Shown piece after piece: positions 32,400 through 42,600 of a stretch of 64,000 nt of DNA. The stretch comes from Hyposmocoma kahamanoa (Eukaryota; Arthropoda; Insecta; Lepidoptera; Cosmopterigidae), in NCBI RefSeq assembly GCF_003589595.1, contig NW_020654422.1:18339118-18403117 (forward strand), read 5' to 3'. The position numbers were made by a program, and so were the translations under genes. The stretch's first letter is position 1. Each line of letters starts with the position of its first letter. The notes beneath the pieces were generated by a model that did not search any database, was not told the DNA's origin, and saw nothing but the letters and a program-made list of their open reading frames with translations.

Positions 32400-33010
32400 A
32401 AAACAAATTTTACATATCGCACTGTTGATACAATAGTGTATTAACTCAAAAAGTGTTTTTTTTTTCAGAATCGATGAAAATCGAAGTACTCACTTCCCGT
32501 GAAAGTTCATTAAAATTTATGTATAGGTAAAAGTTTATTACAGACAAACACCTAAACAATTTCCCCCTAATTATATAAAAAAACAAAAGGGAAAAAATTA
32601 TTTCATAACCTTTCAGCTACCACCCTGATACTTGACACCCCGAAAATTGCCAACATAGAAAAAAATGGCGAGAAAATAACCCGCGAAGCCATCCGAGTTT
32701 AAAATCACGATTTAAGCTATTTTTTGTTTGTAAAAATATGGAAAACTAATTTTTTTTTTGCCGAAAATAGAAAAATAGAAATAAAATTCAATAAAACATA
32801 GAAATTTTACCGCCTGAAAACCCAGCATGGGCACGTGGCAATCTGGGCTATTTACGATTTCCCGATATGGGTTCGTTGGCACTCAAAGGGATTTTGAATT
32901 AGGACTGTCTTAGCCAGAAGTAGCTCATATAAAGTCTTGTCTCATTTCGAGCTAAATAAATATCTTTTAATTGGTTCTTACAATATTGTAACGACGGTTT
33001 TATTGACATC
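32400..33010 (+). repeat. Dispersed repeat R7/R8 block (copy 1), split by R9
   Basis: The left part (32405-32615: AACTCAAAAAGTG, CAGAATCGATGAAAA, TTTATGTATAGGT) and right part (32895-33005: TTAGCCAGAAGTAGCTCATA, GACGGTTTTATTGAC) are close together in the related minus-strand copy at 47160-47500. Confidence 0.65.
32620..32893 (+). repeat. Dispersed repeat R9 (copy 2), inserted in R7/R8
   Basis: Relative of 12125-12310 (AGCTACCACCCTG, TTGACACCCCG, AAAAATGGCGAG, TATGGAAAACT). It is absent from the R7/R8 copy at 47 kb, which marks it as an insertion. Confidence 0.6.
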
Positions 33011-33340
33011 TTTAGCCATGGCTGGTAGCTGTAAAGGTTCCTAAGTGGGTGACGAAATACTTTCATAGATTTCCTATAGATGGCGCTACGGCTAAAAAGT
33101 CGTTGAAAACTAAATACAAAGATCCGACGTATCCATTTCGTTGAAAACTAAATACAAAGATACGAAGATCCGATGGTTCGTTCCGTGGCCTAGTTGTCAT
33201 CATAGCACCTGACACGGTCTGCTAGGAGACGTCGTCGGTTCGAATCCGGCTGGATCAAAGGATCTTCTCATCATCTTTGTATTAAAAACTATAACAAACT
33301 AGTGGAGTAATTTCACTAAAATAATTATATAATATCATGG
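33008..33340 (+). repeat. tRNA-like SINE, family B (copy 4)
   Basis: Complete layout from CATGGCTGGTAGCTGTAAAG, through GATGGCGCTACGGCTAAAAA and a tRNA-like part (GTGGCCTAGTTG ... GGTTCGAATCCGG), to the shared tail. An internal duplication of about 23 bases (CGTTGAAAACTAAATACAAA) lies just before the tRNA-like part. Confidence 0.85.
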
Positions 33341-33692
33341 TTGTGAAACATTTGACATTCAATGAAAATTAAAAATTTTTTTTTTTATTCGAAGTTTCTT
33401 GTAAGGGTCATTTTATTGTATCAGAAGAAAAAATTGGGACAACAGAAGTTGGTCAAATTAAATATAATGTTTTCATTTTTATGGACAACACTCGCTTGAC
33501 CAAAAAAAGTACATAATGCTCTCCTTTGAATTCGGATTTTCCCGACTGTCCCAGTTATAAATAACACTGTAACTTAACAATCTCAGCGTGAAAGGTTCGT
33601 TTGTTTAAAGCTATAGGACTATTAACGTACTTGATATCTAATATAGGTAGTTACGTGTAAATACATTATAGTATATTCTCTTCTCTATCTAC

Positions 33693-33901
33693 TTTTTTAT
33701 GATATCAAGTGACAGGACGAACATGTCTTGCACCTGGTGTCCATAATAATCACAGTGCCACTCAAAGACATGAGGGGCATTGCCCCAGCAAAGACATGCA
33801 CCTGTTATTTCACGAGAACCCTTATCCTTTAAAACCGAATTTCAGTATTGGTTAGCGGCGAACATAAGTAAGATGGCAATACATCCCTGGACGAACTCCT
33901 T
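33693..33901 (-). repeat. SINE-A, internally deleted (copy 17)
   Basis: The A tail and 3' end are clear (ATCAAGTGACAGGACGAACA on plus). Several short deletions in the middle. Ends at CCCTGGACGAACTCC. Confidence 0.82.
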
Positions 33902-34084
33902 TTTTTTTTCAACGGCTATCTTACAGAGTAAAACCTGAAAATAATGGAGAGCCAATTATAGATCCTCGCCGATTGACACACGTTATACTTAACGTAATGA
34001 GCATAAAGTTATAACTATATAACTACTAACTATACTATATACATTTTCGCAACACTTAGTAATTACCTACTCGCCAAAAAACAA

Positions 34085-34935
34085 ACTACTAATAAGACGC
34101 TTCACCGGTGCAACACTAGTGTTAAAAAGGTCAACCTAATCAACCTGCTTGGACAATTCATTAAAGCTATTACTCGCACGTAAGAGATATGCATTCCGCC
34201 AAAAATTCGAAGAGGCCAAAGGTACGCACAAAAGTGAATTAAACCTAAGGGACTTTGTAGAGGTTCTAAGAGAAATCTTGGACACGAGTTCCGGGGAGTC
34301 CACGGCACCAGAAGCCATTTTTTGCAAATATACTAGGTCTACTATCTGACGTCGTACCTCTAGTGGCAAAAGATTATGTTTCTGACATATATCAAAATAC
34401 CGATAAAAACTTAATAATTTTTTTTTTGCACATTTTCAATACGCGGTATGTAGGTAAGGTATTGGGGGCTCCATACTTGCGATGCATATTCCAGGTGGCT
34501 GCGGACAAATCAGGAATTTTAGTGTCTTAGCATGTCTGAAATCTCTGGAGTTACGCATCACAAACCCGAGAGCTTAGAAGGCTTTTGAACTAATAGCATC
34601 TATATGCGAAGCAAATAGCAACTTATGATCATGAAGCACACCAAGATCCTTTACCGCAGTATCACGTTGTAATTTAGTATCTTTCAATGAGTAGTTGAAA
34701 TGCACTAAGTTACTAAAAGTAACGACGTTGCACTTAGCAGGATTGCATCAGACACAGAAGAAATAGGCGCTATAATCTTCGTATCGTCCGCAAAGCATAA
34801 AAGTTGTGATAATTCAAAACAATGCTCGATGCCGTTCACAAAAATCGCGAACAGGAGGGGGGCGAGCAAAGATCCCTGCAGGACTCCACTAGCCACCATA
34901 AGCCACCCTCGTAATTCACGAGGATCTTTACTGCT
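34085..34935 (-). pseudogene. LINE reverse-transcriptase relic with frameshifts
   Basis: Reading on the minus strand, the pieces come in the right order for a Jockey/CR1-like ORF2. PRELRGWLMVASGVLQGSLL then LCFADDTKI (palm motif with FADD) lie at about 34770-34930. FVRSHLEYASQVWSPQYLTY lies at about 34445-34520. VRRQIVDLVYLQKMASGAVD and SNSFNELSKQVDLF lie at 34110-34360. Each sits in a different frame, so several indels separate them, and the thumb region is shortened. The N-terminal polymerase and endonuclease are missing. Clearly dead and older than the LINE at the window start. Confidence 0.85.
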
Positions 34936-34999
34936 ACCATGCTAATTATTTAAAATTAGCATGTGAAACTGGACTTGCTAGCTTGCTATTTACTAGAAT

Positions 35000-35790
35000 C
35001 GTTTAGGGTGAGTCGAAAAAAAAGTATTGTTATTTTTACATTTGTACCTCCCTTCCTCTATCCGTCGTCAGCTCTATTTTTCTATTTTTCTAAATATATT
35101 TCTAACCTAAAATGCATTTCAAGAGAATTAATAATACGAACTTAACAGGTTTTCGTCATAACTCGTAACTGTATTTTATCGTTTTATAATTATTATAATA
35201 CAACACCAAAACCTACCTGGAGGGCTTAACCTGAAATTTATCAAAAATAATCTATTAACTTTGGCCTATTAAACCGTATAACTCAAACTTAACGGTTAAA
35301 ATTCCTAAACAGAACAAGCCCGATTATTATCTGATCCTTTGCAACTTCAGATCATAAATTCTGTCACTTTTTGCTTTGCTAGCGCAAAACCGTTCTGGGC
35401 GGCAATATTTAGTGGAATAGTTTCAAAACTGGCTCGCATACACGAGTAGTTTGGTCTCAGGTAGTTGGCGAGGATACTTAATTTACTTCTAGCATCATGG
35501 TTATAAAGCCTCGTTAGGCAAATTGATATGTCTCTGTCAAATTGACATTTTGGCATTGTTAACTGGCGTGACTGGGTGTTCGTCTGAAGATATTAAAGAT
35601 ATTGAGTCCAAGTGATTTGTTATTAGGAAAGACAAGCGTGGTTAGTAATTAAACACTACTACGGACAAACACCAAACCAGAACTTTTTAACTGACTTCAA
35701 AATTAGGAGCATGTTAAGTGTTTTAATGAATGTCAGGATTTTTATACCACCATGATATTCAATTATTTTTTTTTGAAACACAACAGTTTT
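35000..35790. other. Spacer, no recognisable feature
   Basis: A 69-residue minus-strand frame (35347-35556) has ordinary amino-acid composition but no motif I recognise. Nothing else seen. Confidence 0.35.
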
Positions 35791-35799
35791 TAAAGTGAA

Positions 35800-36082
35800 T
35801 AGTGATATCTCTAGCCAGGGCTGGTAGCTGTAAAGGTGCCTAACTAGTTGACGAAATACTTTCATAGATTTCTCACAAATGGCGCTAAGGCTAAAAAGTC
35901 GTTAAAAACCAGATACAAAAGATCCGACAAAACAAGCACATAGAAAAATTCGTGAGATGCGCTGGTTCGTTCCGTGGCTTAGTGTCTGGCACGGTTTGCT
36001 TGAAGACGTTGGTTCGAATCGGTTGGTTGGATTTTTTTCTAATTGTTCGGTCTTTGTATTAATAATTATAACCAACTAAGGA
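35800..36082 (+). repeat. tRNA-like SINE, family B (copy 5)
   Basis: Upstream arm with CTAGCCAGGGCTGGTAGCTG and AATGGCGCTAAGGCTAAAAA. The tRNA-like part has a deletion in the D-arm (GTGGCTTAGTGTCTGG), then GGTTCGAATC, then the shared tail, truncated. Confidence 0.83.
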
Positions 36083-36159
36083 GGAGGTTACTAATTCGTC
36101 GGGGTTTTTATTTTACACGTTGTTTCGCAATTATTCGATATTTAAGAATAGATTTCGAG

Positions 36160-36280
36160 GTAATGGTCACAATCAAATTTGAAGAAAATATTCCTCCTCT
36201 AAGAGCGTTTGCGCATATCGTCCGATTCATATCAGTGCCGAATACAAGAAATGACGGTCCGAAATGTCACACATGTGGCT
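36160..36280. repeat. Dispersed repeat fragments (GTCGGTT family and R11)
   Basis: 36170-36200 is an inverted piece of the GTCGGTT family. 36210-36275 (AGAAATGACGGTCCGAAATG) has an inverted relative at about 63585-63640. Confidence 0.55.
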
Positions 36281-36747
36281 AATGGTTCATATGAACATTG
36301 ATAGCTGAATTCAACTTTTCTTAGCGGTCCTCTAAATTTGAAAAAAGAATTACTTCAACCGTCTTTCGATTTCGATTAAACTTTCTGGTATATGTAGCCA
36401 ATGGTTCATATTATGAACGTTTATATTGTAATTCAATCTTTTTTGGCGTCCTTCTAAATTTGAAAAAATAATTACTTCAACCATTGACTTACAAATAAAT
36501 GGACGACGGGTCTAATACAAAAACCACGAAAAAAATGTCCCAAGTCAACCTATTCGAAATTTAAATTGTTATGTCATCGCAGTATCGCGCTGTCCGTAGA
36601 ACAAATGAAGACTAAGCGGAGTGTCGCGCTCTGTATACGATTTTAGCGCCTTACAAGTGCGGACACTTTTTAGCGCGGACCCGACGTCCATATAATTGTA
36701 AGTCAATGACTTCAACCGTCTTTTGATTTCGATTAAACTTTCTGGTC
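36281..36747 (+). repeat. 119-bp tandem repeat, second unit interrupted by MITE M1
   Basis: Unit 1 starts at 36281 (AATGGTTCAT...) and unit 2 at 36400. Both carry TCTAAATTTGAAAAAA, AATTACTTCAAC and GATTTCGATTAAACTTTCTG. In unit 2 the MITE sits exactly at ACTTCAAC. A partial third unit begins near 36748. Confidence 0.88.
36482..36708. mobile_element. MITE M1, short copy (227 bp, 8-bp target duplication)
   Basis: Same ends as the 20.8-kb copy (CATTGACTTACAA) and similar interior with deletions. It is flanked by ACTTCAAC at 36474-36481 and 36709-36716. The undisturbed octamer is present once in the neighbouring tandem unit (36352-36359), which directly shows the pre-insertion site. Confidence 0.95.
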
Positions 36748-37080
36748 AATGGTTCTTAAGACCAACCATTTAGCATTCTTTTAAATATGTACCTGAGTAA
36801 AGCTCGCTGATAAAGGGTATTTGACACGAGAACTGAATAATGGGTTCAAGTGGTAAACCGAGAATACTTCGCTCTAAAAAAATTGCCTAATGTCTGTAAC
36901 GACGTTTGTCAGAAGAGAGAATTTGTATAGTATATTCACTGTCTCATTTTCGGTAAGCTAAAACAAATTCGAAATTTTTTCCGAAACACCGTTTGTTCGA
37001 ATTTTAATTACACCGAAAACCAAATTATAACGAAACCGTTATACTTCAGGATATGTTGGATGTTTATCGCAAAGACACGA

Positions 37081-37110
37081 TTAGGTTCGGTTAGGTTAGG
37101 TTAAGTTAAG
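37081..37110 (+). repeat. Interstitial telomere-like pentamers, (TTAGG)n degenerate
   Basis: Six consecutive five-base units read TTAGG, TTCGG, TTAGG, TTAGG, TTAAG, TTAAG. TTAGG is the canonical insect telomere repeat. The tract is short and internal, so it is not a chromosome end. Confidence 0.7.
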
Positions 37111-37359
37111 TTTAAAAGAAAAAACATTTTCATCTCAAAATTACTTTCGAGGTTATGATAATTCGAGCAAACGTTATTTCTGGAAAATGTCATTTCGGAC
37201 TACTGATAGGTAACCCTCATTTTCATATGTTTTCAATTTGTGTATTGCTACGAACATATGTTTTTCTGACACAATTCTTATTGTAATAGAAATAAAGTTC
37301 AATTTTATTGTTGTAAGTTAAATTCTGACCAATTAATGTTTCATACATATCAAGATCTT

Positions 37360-37490
37360 AGGTTTTCGTGATTACGTTACCTTACACATACGAAATAAAA
37401 ATATTTCGTCCGATCTAAATCATTTATATATTTGTTTTGTTTTTCAAACAAACCAACGCACGTTTCGGGCAGGTCCGATAGTCACGGCTG
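37360..37490 (+). repeat. Fold-back repeat R10, single arm
   Basis: CTTAGGTTTTCGTGATT ... TTCGTCCGATCTAAATCATT ... CAAACAAACCAACGCACGTT, TCGGGCAGGTCCGATAGTCA, matching the left arm at 18.5-18.7 kb. Confidence 0.65.
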
Positions 37491-37991
37491 ACATTTAATA
37501 ACATTGATTTGTTGAAACAAAACGTTAATTTCTTTAAAGGGATGTCCCTTTAAATAATACATGTGTATTATACGCGGTTTAGATCCGGAAAAATAGTTAC
37601 ATTGCCTATATGCAACAATCGCTTAAAAATTCGACAAAAATATTTTTTTTTTACAATTATTGTTGTCTATGACTATAATTCTGACGTTTGTGTGTACAAC
37701 CCAAACTAAATTAAGTTTAGTTGCTTCCGCATAATGCATGGCTATACTTTCAACTCCTTGTTAAGTGTGTAAAAAAGGTTAAAGCCAAGTTTAACTTGTG
37801 ATCATATATATGATAACAAACAATTGGAGCAAAAAAATCATAAATTCTAATAAAAAAACATGCATACGCACATTATATGATGACGTTCTATAATTATTCA
37901 TTAAAAATTTAAAAATTAATTTGAAACTATGATGACCTTGTCACTAACTGGCAATCTCCAAGCGTCCTTTAGGTAGAAAACAAGGAAATTT

Positions 37992-38155
37992 ATTTTTATA
38001 ATACCAAATGACGGGACTTGCAAGTCGTACGCCTGGCGGTAAGCGACACGACTTTAAACCACGCAGGGCTTTAAATCACTAATATCTAAGAAGTACTGCC
38101 ACTGCGCCCGTCACCCAGAGACGTTAGTTGATAAGTCCGAAGTGCCTGTAATTAT
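37992..38155 (-). repeat. SINE-A, 3' half (copy 18)
   Basis: A tail and 3' block (AATGACGGGACTTGCAAGTC, GTACGCCTGGCGGTAAGC on plus) to CAAGTGCCTGTAATT-like sequence. 5'-truncated there. Confidence 0.83.
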
Positions 38156-38471
38156 GTGTTGGTTATGTAAAAAGATGCTTATGTTGTTTGTTTTAGTAAG
38201 TATAATCACCAAAAGTTTGATTGAACGTTTTTGCTCTACGGTTATGACCACCAATTTTCCTGACTGGTCATTCCACCTTCCGTCATAAATATAGAAGTGA
38301 TTCCACGAGCATTACCATTATTATTATTAAACCTTGTTAGATTAAATTGAATATCTTAATTAAAGTTACTTGCAACCATATTTACTGTGATGAAAAATCC
38401 CAAGCAGACGCAAGACGGCAATACTACATATTGATGTTGTATTTTATTTTGAATTTCCTTTTAATAAATCG

Positions 38472-38590
38472 TCGTTGTTATAGCACAGACGCTAGTTCCA
38501 GTCCTGTCAGATTGAAGGGATTCTTCTTTATGTGCGACCTTTGTATTAATAATTATAACAAACTTGTGGAGTAATTTCACAAACAAGAAA
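38472..38590 (+). repeat. SINE with third head type and shared tail
   Basis: CAGACGCTAGTTCCAGTCCT (decayed B-box region), GTCAGATTGAAGG, then the shared tail CTTTGTATTAATAATTATAA. The head differs from families B and C. Confidence 0.6.
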
Positions 38591-38727
38591 TGAATATCAT
38601 GATAGTTAAACATATTATGATCAATATTACAAAAATCATATTGTTAAGGTAAATTATTTTGCATATGTTGTGTGTAACATACATTGGAAAACTCTTTGGT
38701 TAATTAAAAATGGAGTGTTTAGTTATT

Positions 38728-39415
38728 CTTTTTTATGCCACCAAGTGTCGGGACGAACAGTTGCATTGGATGATAAGAGACAAACCATCTAGAGCAGTGT
38801 CACTCAGAGCTTCAAATCGCAAAAGATCTGAGGGGCACTGTCACTGCTACATCTTAAATGTTTACATAAAATGCACATGATGACATCGGTATATTCGATT
38901 AAAAGTTGTTATATCTATTATACCAATAGTCTATTATACCCAATGTGCTTTATATCTTGCAAGAATATGTGAAATGTCTGTATGCCACAAATTAATCCGT
39001 TGAGCGTTATTCGACCAAAAATAGTACATTATTGCGTTATAAGGACGAGCGCAAGCGAGGCCTTGTATTATTACGAGTCAAGCAAACCCCATTCCTGTCG
39101 ACGCATGTATAGAATTTTTCTCAAACAATGTGAGGGAATAATAAAACACTAAAGAGAGCAAGATGTACACGAGAAAAGGTAAAAAAAATATTAATTATAT
39201 TAAAAGTAATATTTCACGTGTTAGGACAATTTCTAAAAGAAAATGTTATTGTTGTCCCGTTACCCTGAGACAAAAGTTGACAAATCCCATGAGCATGTCG
39301 TTTCACTACACCCTTATCCTTTTAAATCGGAACGCAGTAATGTGAACATTGGCGGCGGCAGAAATAGGTAAGGTGGCAGTACTTCCCTAGATAAACTTTT
39401 TCACAGCTCTACTGC
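38728..39415 (-). repeat. SINE-A (copy 19), split by a 0.4-kb insertion
   Basis: The 3' half is at 38728-38846 and the 5' half at 39253-39415. The break falls between CACTGTCACTGC and CCCGTTACCCTGAG, which are adjacent in intact copies. Confidence 0.85.
38847..39253. mobile_element. Unclassified insertion within SINE-A
   Basis: About 407 bases with no coding capacity. The right part (39040-39250: CGAGGCCTTGTATTATTACG, CAAACAATGTGAGG, GTGTTAGGACAATTT) has an inverted relative at 60340-60540, so it is a repeat in its own right. I could not find clear inverted ends, so the mechanism is unknown. Confidence 0.65.
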
Positions 39416-39474
39416 AAATGACTAGACCGAAACGTGGATTTGTTTTAATAATCAAATATACCCGACTAAGGTCT

Positions 39475-40365
39475 TAGTACTATGTACTATATATTGTTAC
39501 TTAGAATCAAAGTCCCAAGTGCCAAAGAAGAATTTTCTATAGCAAAAAGTGATAAAGGAGAGGAAATTGCCGTTAGAAGTGAATCTCAATAAAAGGCTTA
39601 ACTTAGTTTTATCTCGCGCATATAACGAGGAACTTTGAAACGGGGAAGTAGTATGGTGACTCAGGAAACAGGAAAAAGGTGGTGCCTTAGAACAAATAAA
39701 TTGAAATTGGGTGTGTGAATACAAATGAAAAAGTGCCAGCTTTTGTTCGAGGGAATTTTCTAAATCGGCGTATGAAATTTGAAGGAAAAATGAACAAAGT
39801 GAAACTCAAATTTGTTTTATTAAATTCTACTTCTCTCGCCATTCATCAAAGGGAAACTTGCCGATGCTAAGCCAAACAATAATGCAAACAATCAACTGGA
39901 GTCCGGTAGAGGCTGCGCGCTAAGTCAGCCGGTCTATCATCCAGACGGCTTAACGGTGAAACTGTAATAATTAAAAACACAGGCATTTTTCAGACCTATC
40001 TCTGTTTAATTAAGAACACTTTGCCCTTTCTGAAAGAGTCTCGTTCAGCTTAATTACGGTTAATTCTTCCACCCCTCCGTCATCTATTTTATCTCAAGGC
40101 ATAGCAACAGCTCGCTTTTGTAATTAGCTCTGTAATGATGGGTTTTAAGGGCAAGAAACATCCCTTATTTATTTCAGTAATTCAATTTTATTACTCTTGA
40201 GGAAAAAAAAGGCATTTAAGACAAGCTACTGCAGAAAATATTGGTAAGAAATTGATTAATATACAGTACAACTATTGTCCTAATAACTCTTAGCAATGTC
40301 CTTATTTCCGAATGCGCCAGATTAGACATTTTCATTTAATAATTATTTGTTAATATAGATTGCAT
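39475..40365. other. Spacer with candidate conserved non-coding stretch
   Basis: No repeat relatives noticed. 39840-40150 has balanced composition and several TAATTA-type sites (GTTTAATTAAG, GCTTAATTACGGTTAATTCT). It could be an enhancer-like element, but that is only a guess from composition. Confidence 0.25.
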
Positions 40366-40368
40366 TGA

Positions 40369-40592
40369 TGCAAACGCGAGAGTACATCGATGCAATCGCC
40401 TATATAAATCGCAAGTGTAGCGATGGAATCGAGAATTGCATTTGCGTCGTTGTTGTTAAAATCGCGCGCATGTGTAATGTAAGACGATTAGCGACTGCAT
40501 CGCTATTGCAACGCATATGCATCGCGTTTGCATCACTGGTAAACGTCGCCGTGTGTAACAGCTCTTAGTACACTAAGAGAACACACGGCGAC
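40369..40592. mobile_element. CpG-rich MITE M3 (copy 2) with fold-back end
   Basis: The interior has ATCGATGCAATCGCC, AAATCGCAAGTGTAGCGATG and GCGTTTGCATC blocks. The right end (GTCGCCGTGTGT at 40545) is followed at once by an inverted end (ACACACGGCGAC to 40592), with a nested CTCTTAG/CTAAGAG pair, as if two element ends met. The left end is lost. Confidence 0.75.
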
Positions 40593-40654
40593 AAAAAACT
40601 AATTTAACAGGGGAGGTTTTTTTCAAATATTTCTACTTATTTTTTTTATATATA

Positions 40655-40860
40655 ACGCTCACACTCAATAGCCCCGCACTAGGGAAACCCTGTGTCGCGG
40701 GTGCTATGGACACACACACATATACAACCACAAATTACACCCAAACTCATGAGAGAAATAAATGTAGGCCACCCAAATATTTCTCCCAGCCCGGCAATCG
40801 AACCTGGGACCTCTGCGTGGCAGTCCGGCATGGTAACCATTCGGCCACAGAGGCCGTTAC
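40655..40860 (-). repeat. tRNA-like SINE, family D (copy 4)
   Basis: Near-complete minus-strand copy: head GCCTCTGTGGCCGAATGGTT, the body CTCATGAGTTTGGGTG-like block, and GTTTCCCTAGTGCGGGGC at the end. Confidence 0.86.
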
Positions 40861-41093
40861 TATATGAATGTGGTATTTATAGTTTTGCTATATCAATCTT
40901 TAGATCGAAATAGCAAAAATATTGTAAACACCAAAAAAAAACTTAACATCCATTCTTATAAAAATTCTAGCTGTTACACGATCAGTTACAGAATTCTTTA
41001 TTATATATTGTAAAAATAAATTAACTATAATTATTACATTTATAAGTAGAAATATTTGAAAAAACCCTCTCATGTCAAAAATGTAAACTGCAT

Positions 41094-41330
41094 TTTTATT
41101 TATATTATGACGGGATGAACAATACGCCTAGCGGTAAGCGACACGCCTATCCTTAACAGTTGCAGTCAGTCCCGTTAAGATGACAAGCCCCATGTGCCTC
41201 TAATTTCACCAGCAACCTTAAGCTTCCAAACCAATACGCATAATTCTCACATAACTGCTTGGCGGCAGAAATATGTAAGGTGGCAATACCTCCCTGGACA
41301 AACTCTTTCACAAGGAGCTCTATTGCTACT
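41094..41330 (-). repeat. SINE-A, internally deleted (copy 20)
   Basis: 3' block (CGGTAAGCGACACGCC on plus) to the 5' boundary GGAGCTCTATTGCTACT. About 50 central bases are deleted. Confidence 0.85.
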
Positions 41331-41504
41331 TAAGTTATTATATAACTGTACGTGTGCCACTGTTGATCTCATTGTCACTTTCGTTCTAGTTAAATGAAGG
41401 TTTAATGCGCTCTTATTTTGCCTCGAAAACATAACCACTTCAACAGAAAGTTAATTGTTTTGTATCAGATATTTATAACACTAGCAAATTAATTTATAAT
41501 TGCT

Positions 41505-41815
41505 TGCCTGTTTATAGAGCGGTATTAATGGACAATGGTTACGTTGCAATTGAAAGGTCAGTGGTTCGCATCCCTGAGACGTCTTTAATTCTAAGTTATA
41601 TAGGTTTATAAATGTTTAGTAGTAATAAATAGTCCTCGCTAATGGTGATGGAAATGAAACAACGTGATCAAACCTCCATGTAAAGGAAGGTTCACAGCCC
41701 TTGGAATACGTGTGAACTTCTCAAACCGCATTGGCCCATGCAGGCTTAATCAACAAACAACATCAACCCACTGCTTGGATTGGATCTCTTCTCAGGCGAA
41801 AGTTTATTTATTTAT
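41505..41815 (+). repeat. tRNA-like SINE related to family F (copy 3)
   Basis: The head has GGTCAGTGGTTCGCATCCCT. The body shares AAACCTCCATGTAAAGGAAG, GGTTCACAGCCCTTGG and CCGCATTGGCCCATGCAGG-like blocks with family F. The head may be of a different type, since a similar one stands alone at 57.06 kb. Confidence 0.6.
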
Positions 41816-41869
41816 TTTGCTTTTCATGTGAATGGGTGGTAGAGATTAATGACCTTAGGACTATTTTAG

Positions 41870-42205
41870 CTACATGCACGTGATGCCCCGTAAGGGCGCT
41901 TTTATTCGACACGTATTTCACCGCGCAGCAACCGCGTGCATTTAACTGTCATGGCAAAATACACTCTATTTATTTAACTGTCACGTTTTTACTTAAATGA
42001 GCGTCTCGGGCGCGCGGGCGATGCTGGCTTCTCTTTGGTCCACACGGCGGCGCGATCGCGTGGTTGTATTGTTCCGAGGAATTCAAATATTGTTGCCTAG
42101 TAAATAGAATTCAGATTCGCCAGTAATGTACTTGAAAGCGTGGTAACTGGGCGATCACCGCGCAGCGGCCGCGTGAAAACTTTCGCGTAGTTTCTGGGCG
42201 CTTGG
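41870..42205. other. CpG-rich block (possible promoter or old element)
   Basis: Unusually rich in CG for the window (GTCTCGGGCGCGCGGGCGAT, GGCGGCGCGATCGCGTGG). The motif CACCGCGCAGCRRCCGCGTG occurs twice, at about 41921 and 42159. No initiator or frame can be assigned. It could be a CpG-rich promoter or a diverged repeat. Confidence 0.35.
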
Positions 42206-42379
42206 GGTGCAATAAATTACATATTTATTTATTCATTGTTATGCATATATTATTTATGTTTAATTTAAAATACCAAGTATATCTAGATTTGTATTACAAT
42301 ATGTTACATTATATTATTATGATAATTACTTACAATCGTCATTCAAGAAGTCACTTACAGAGCACTTTGGTAACAGTAA

Positions 42380-42600
42380 ATTGGCCTCCGTGATCGAGTG
42401 GCTTGCACATCGGTTTTCATGGTGTCGCCATCTCTGAGGTCCTGGGTTCCATCCGCAGCCAGGTCACGGTAGAAAACTATCTTTTCTATATTGTCTGGGG
42501 TCTGGATTTTTGTGGTACTTTAGTTGTTTCCGATTTCCATAACACAAGTGCTTTATCTACTTACTTTAGGTCAGAGCAACGTATGTGACGTTCACGAGAA
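42380..42600 (+). repeat. tRNA-like SINE, family E (copy 3)
   Basis: CCTCCGTGATCGAGTGGCTT (A-box-like), GAGGTCCTGGGTTCCATCC (B-box-like), TCTTTTCTATATTGTCTGGG, and CATAACACAAGTGCTTTATC to CAGAGCAACGTATGTGACGT. This is the standard layout of a widespread lepidopteran SINE, recognised from memory. Confidence 0.85.

Noticed and set aside
35347..35556. A 69-codon frame as a LINE or host gene remnant
   Set aside because: Amino-acid composition is plausible but no polymerase or other family motif could be recognised.
37081..37110. A chromosome end or telomere
   Set aside because: Only six degenerate pentamers with unique and repeat DNA continuing on both sides.
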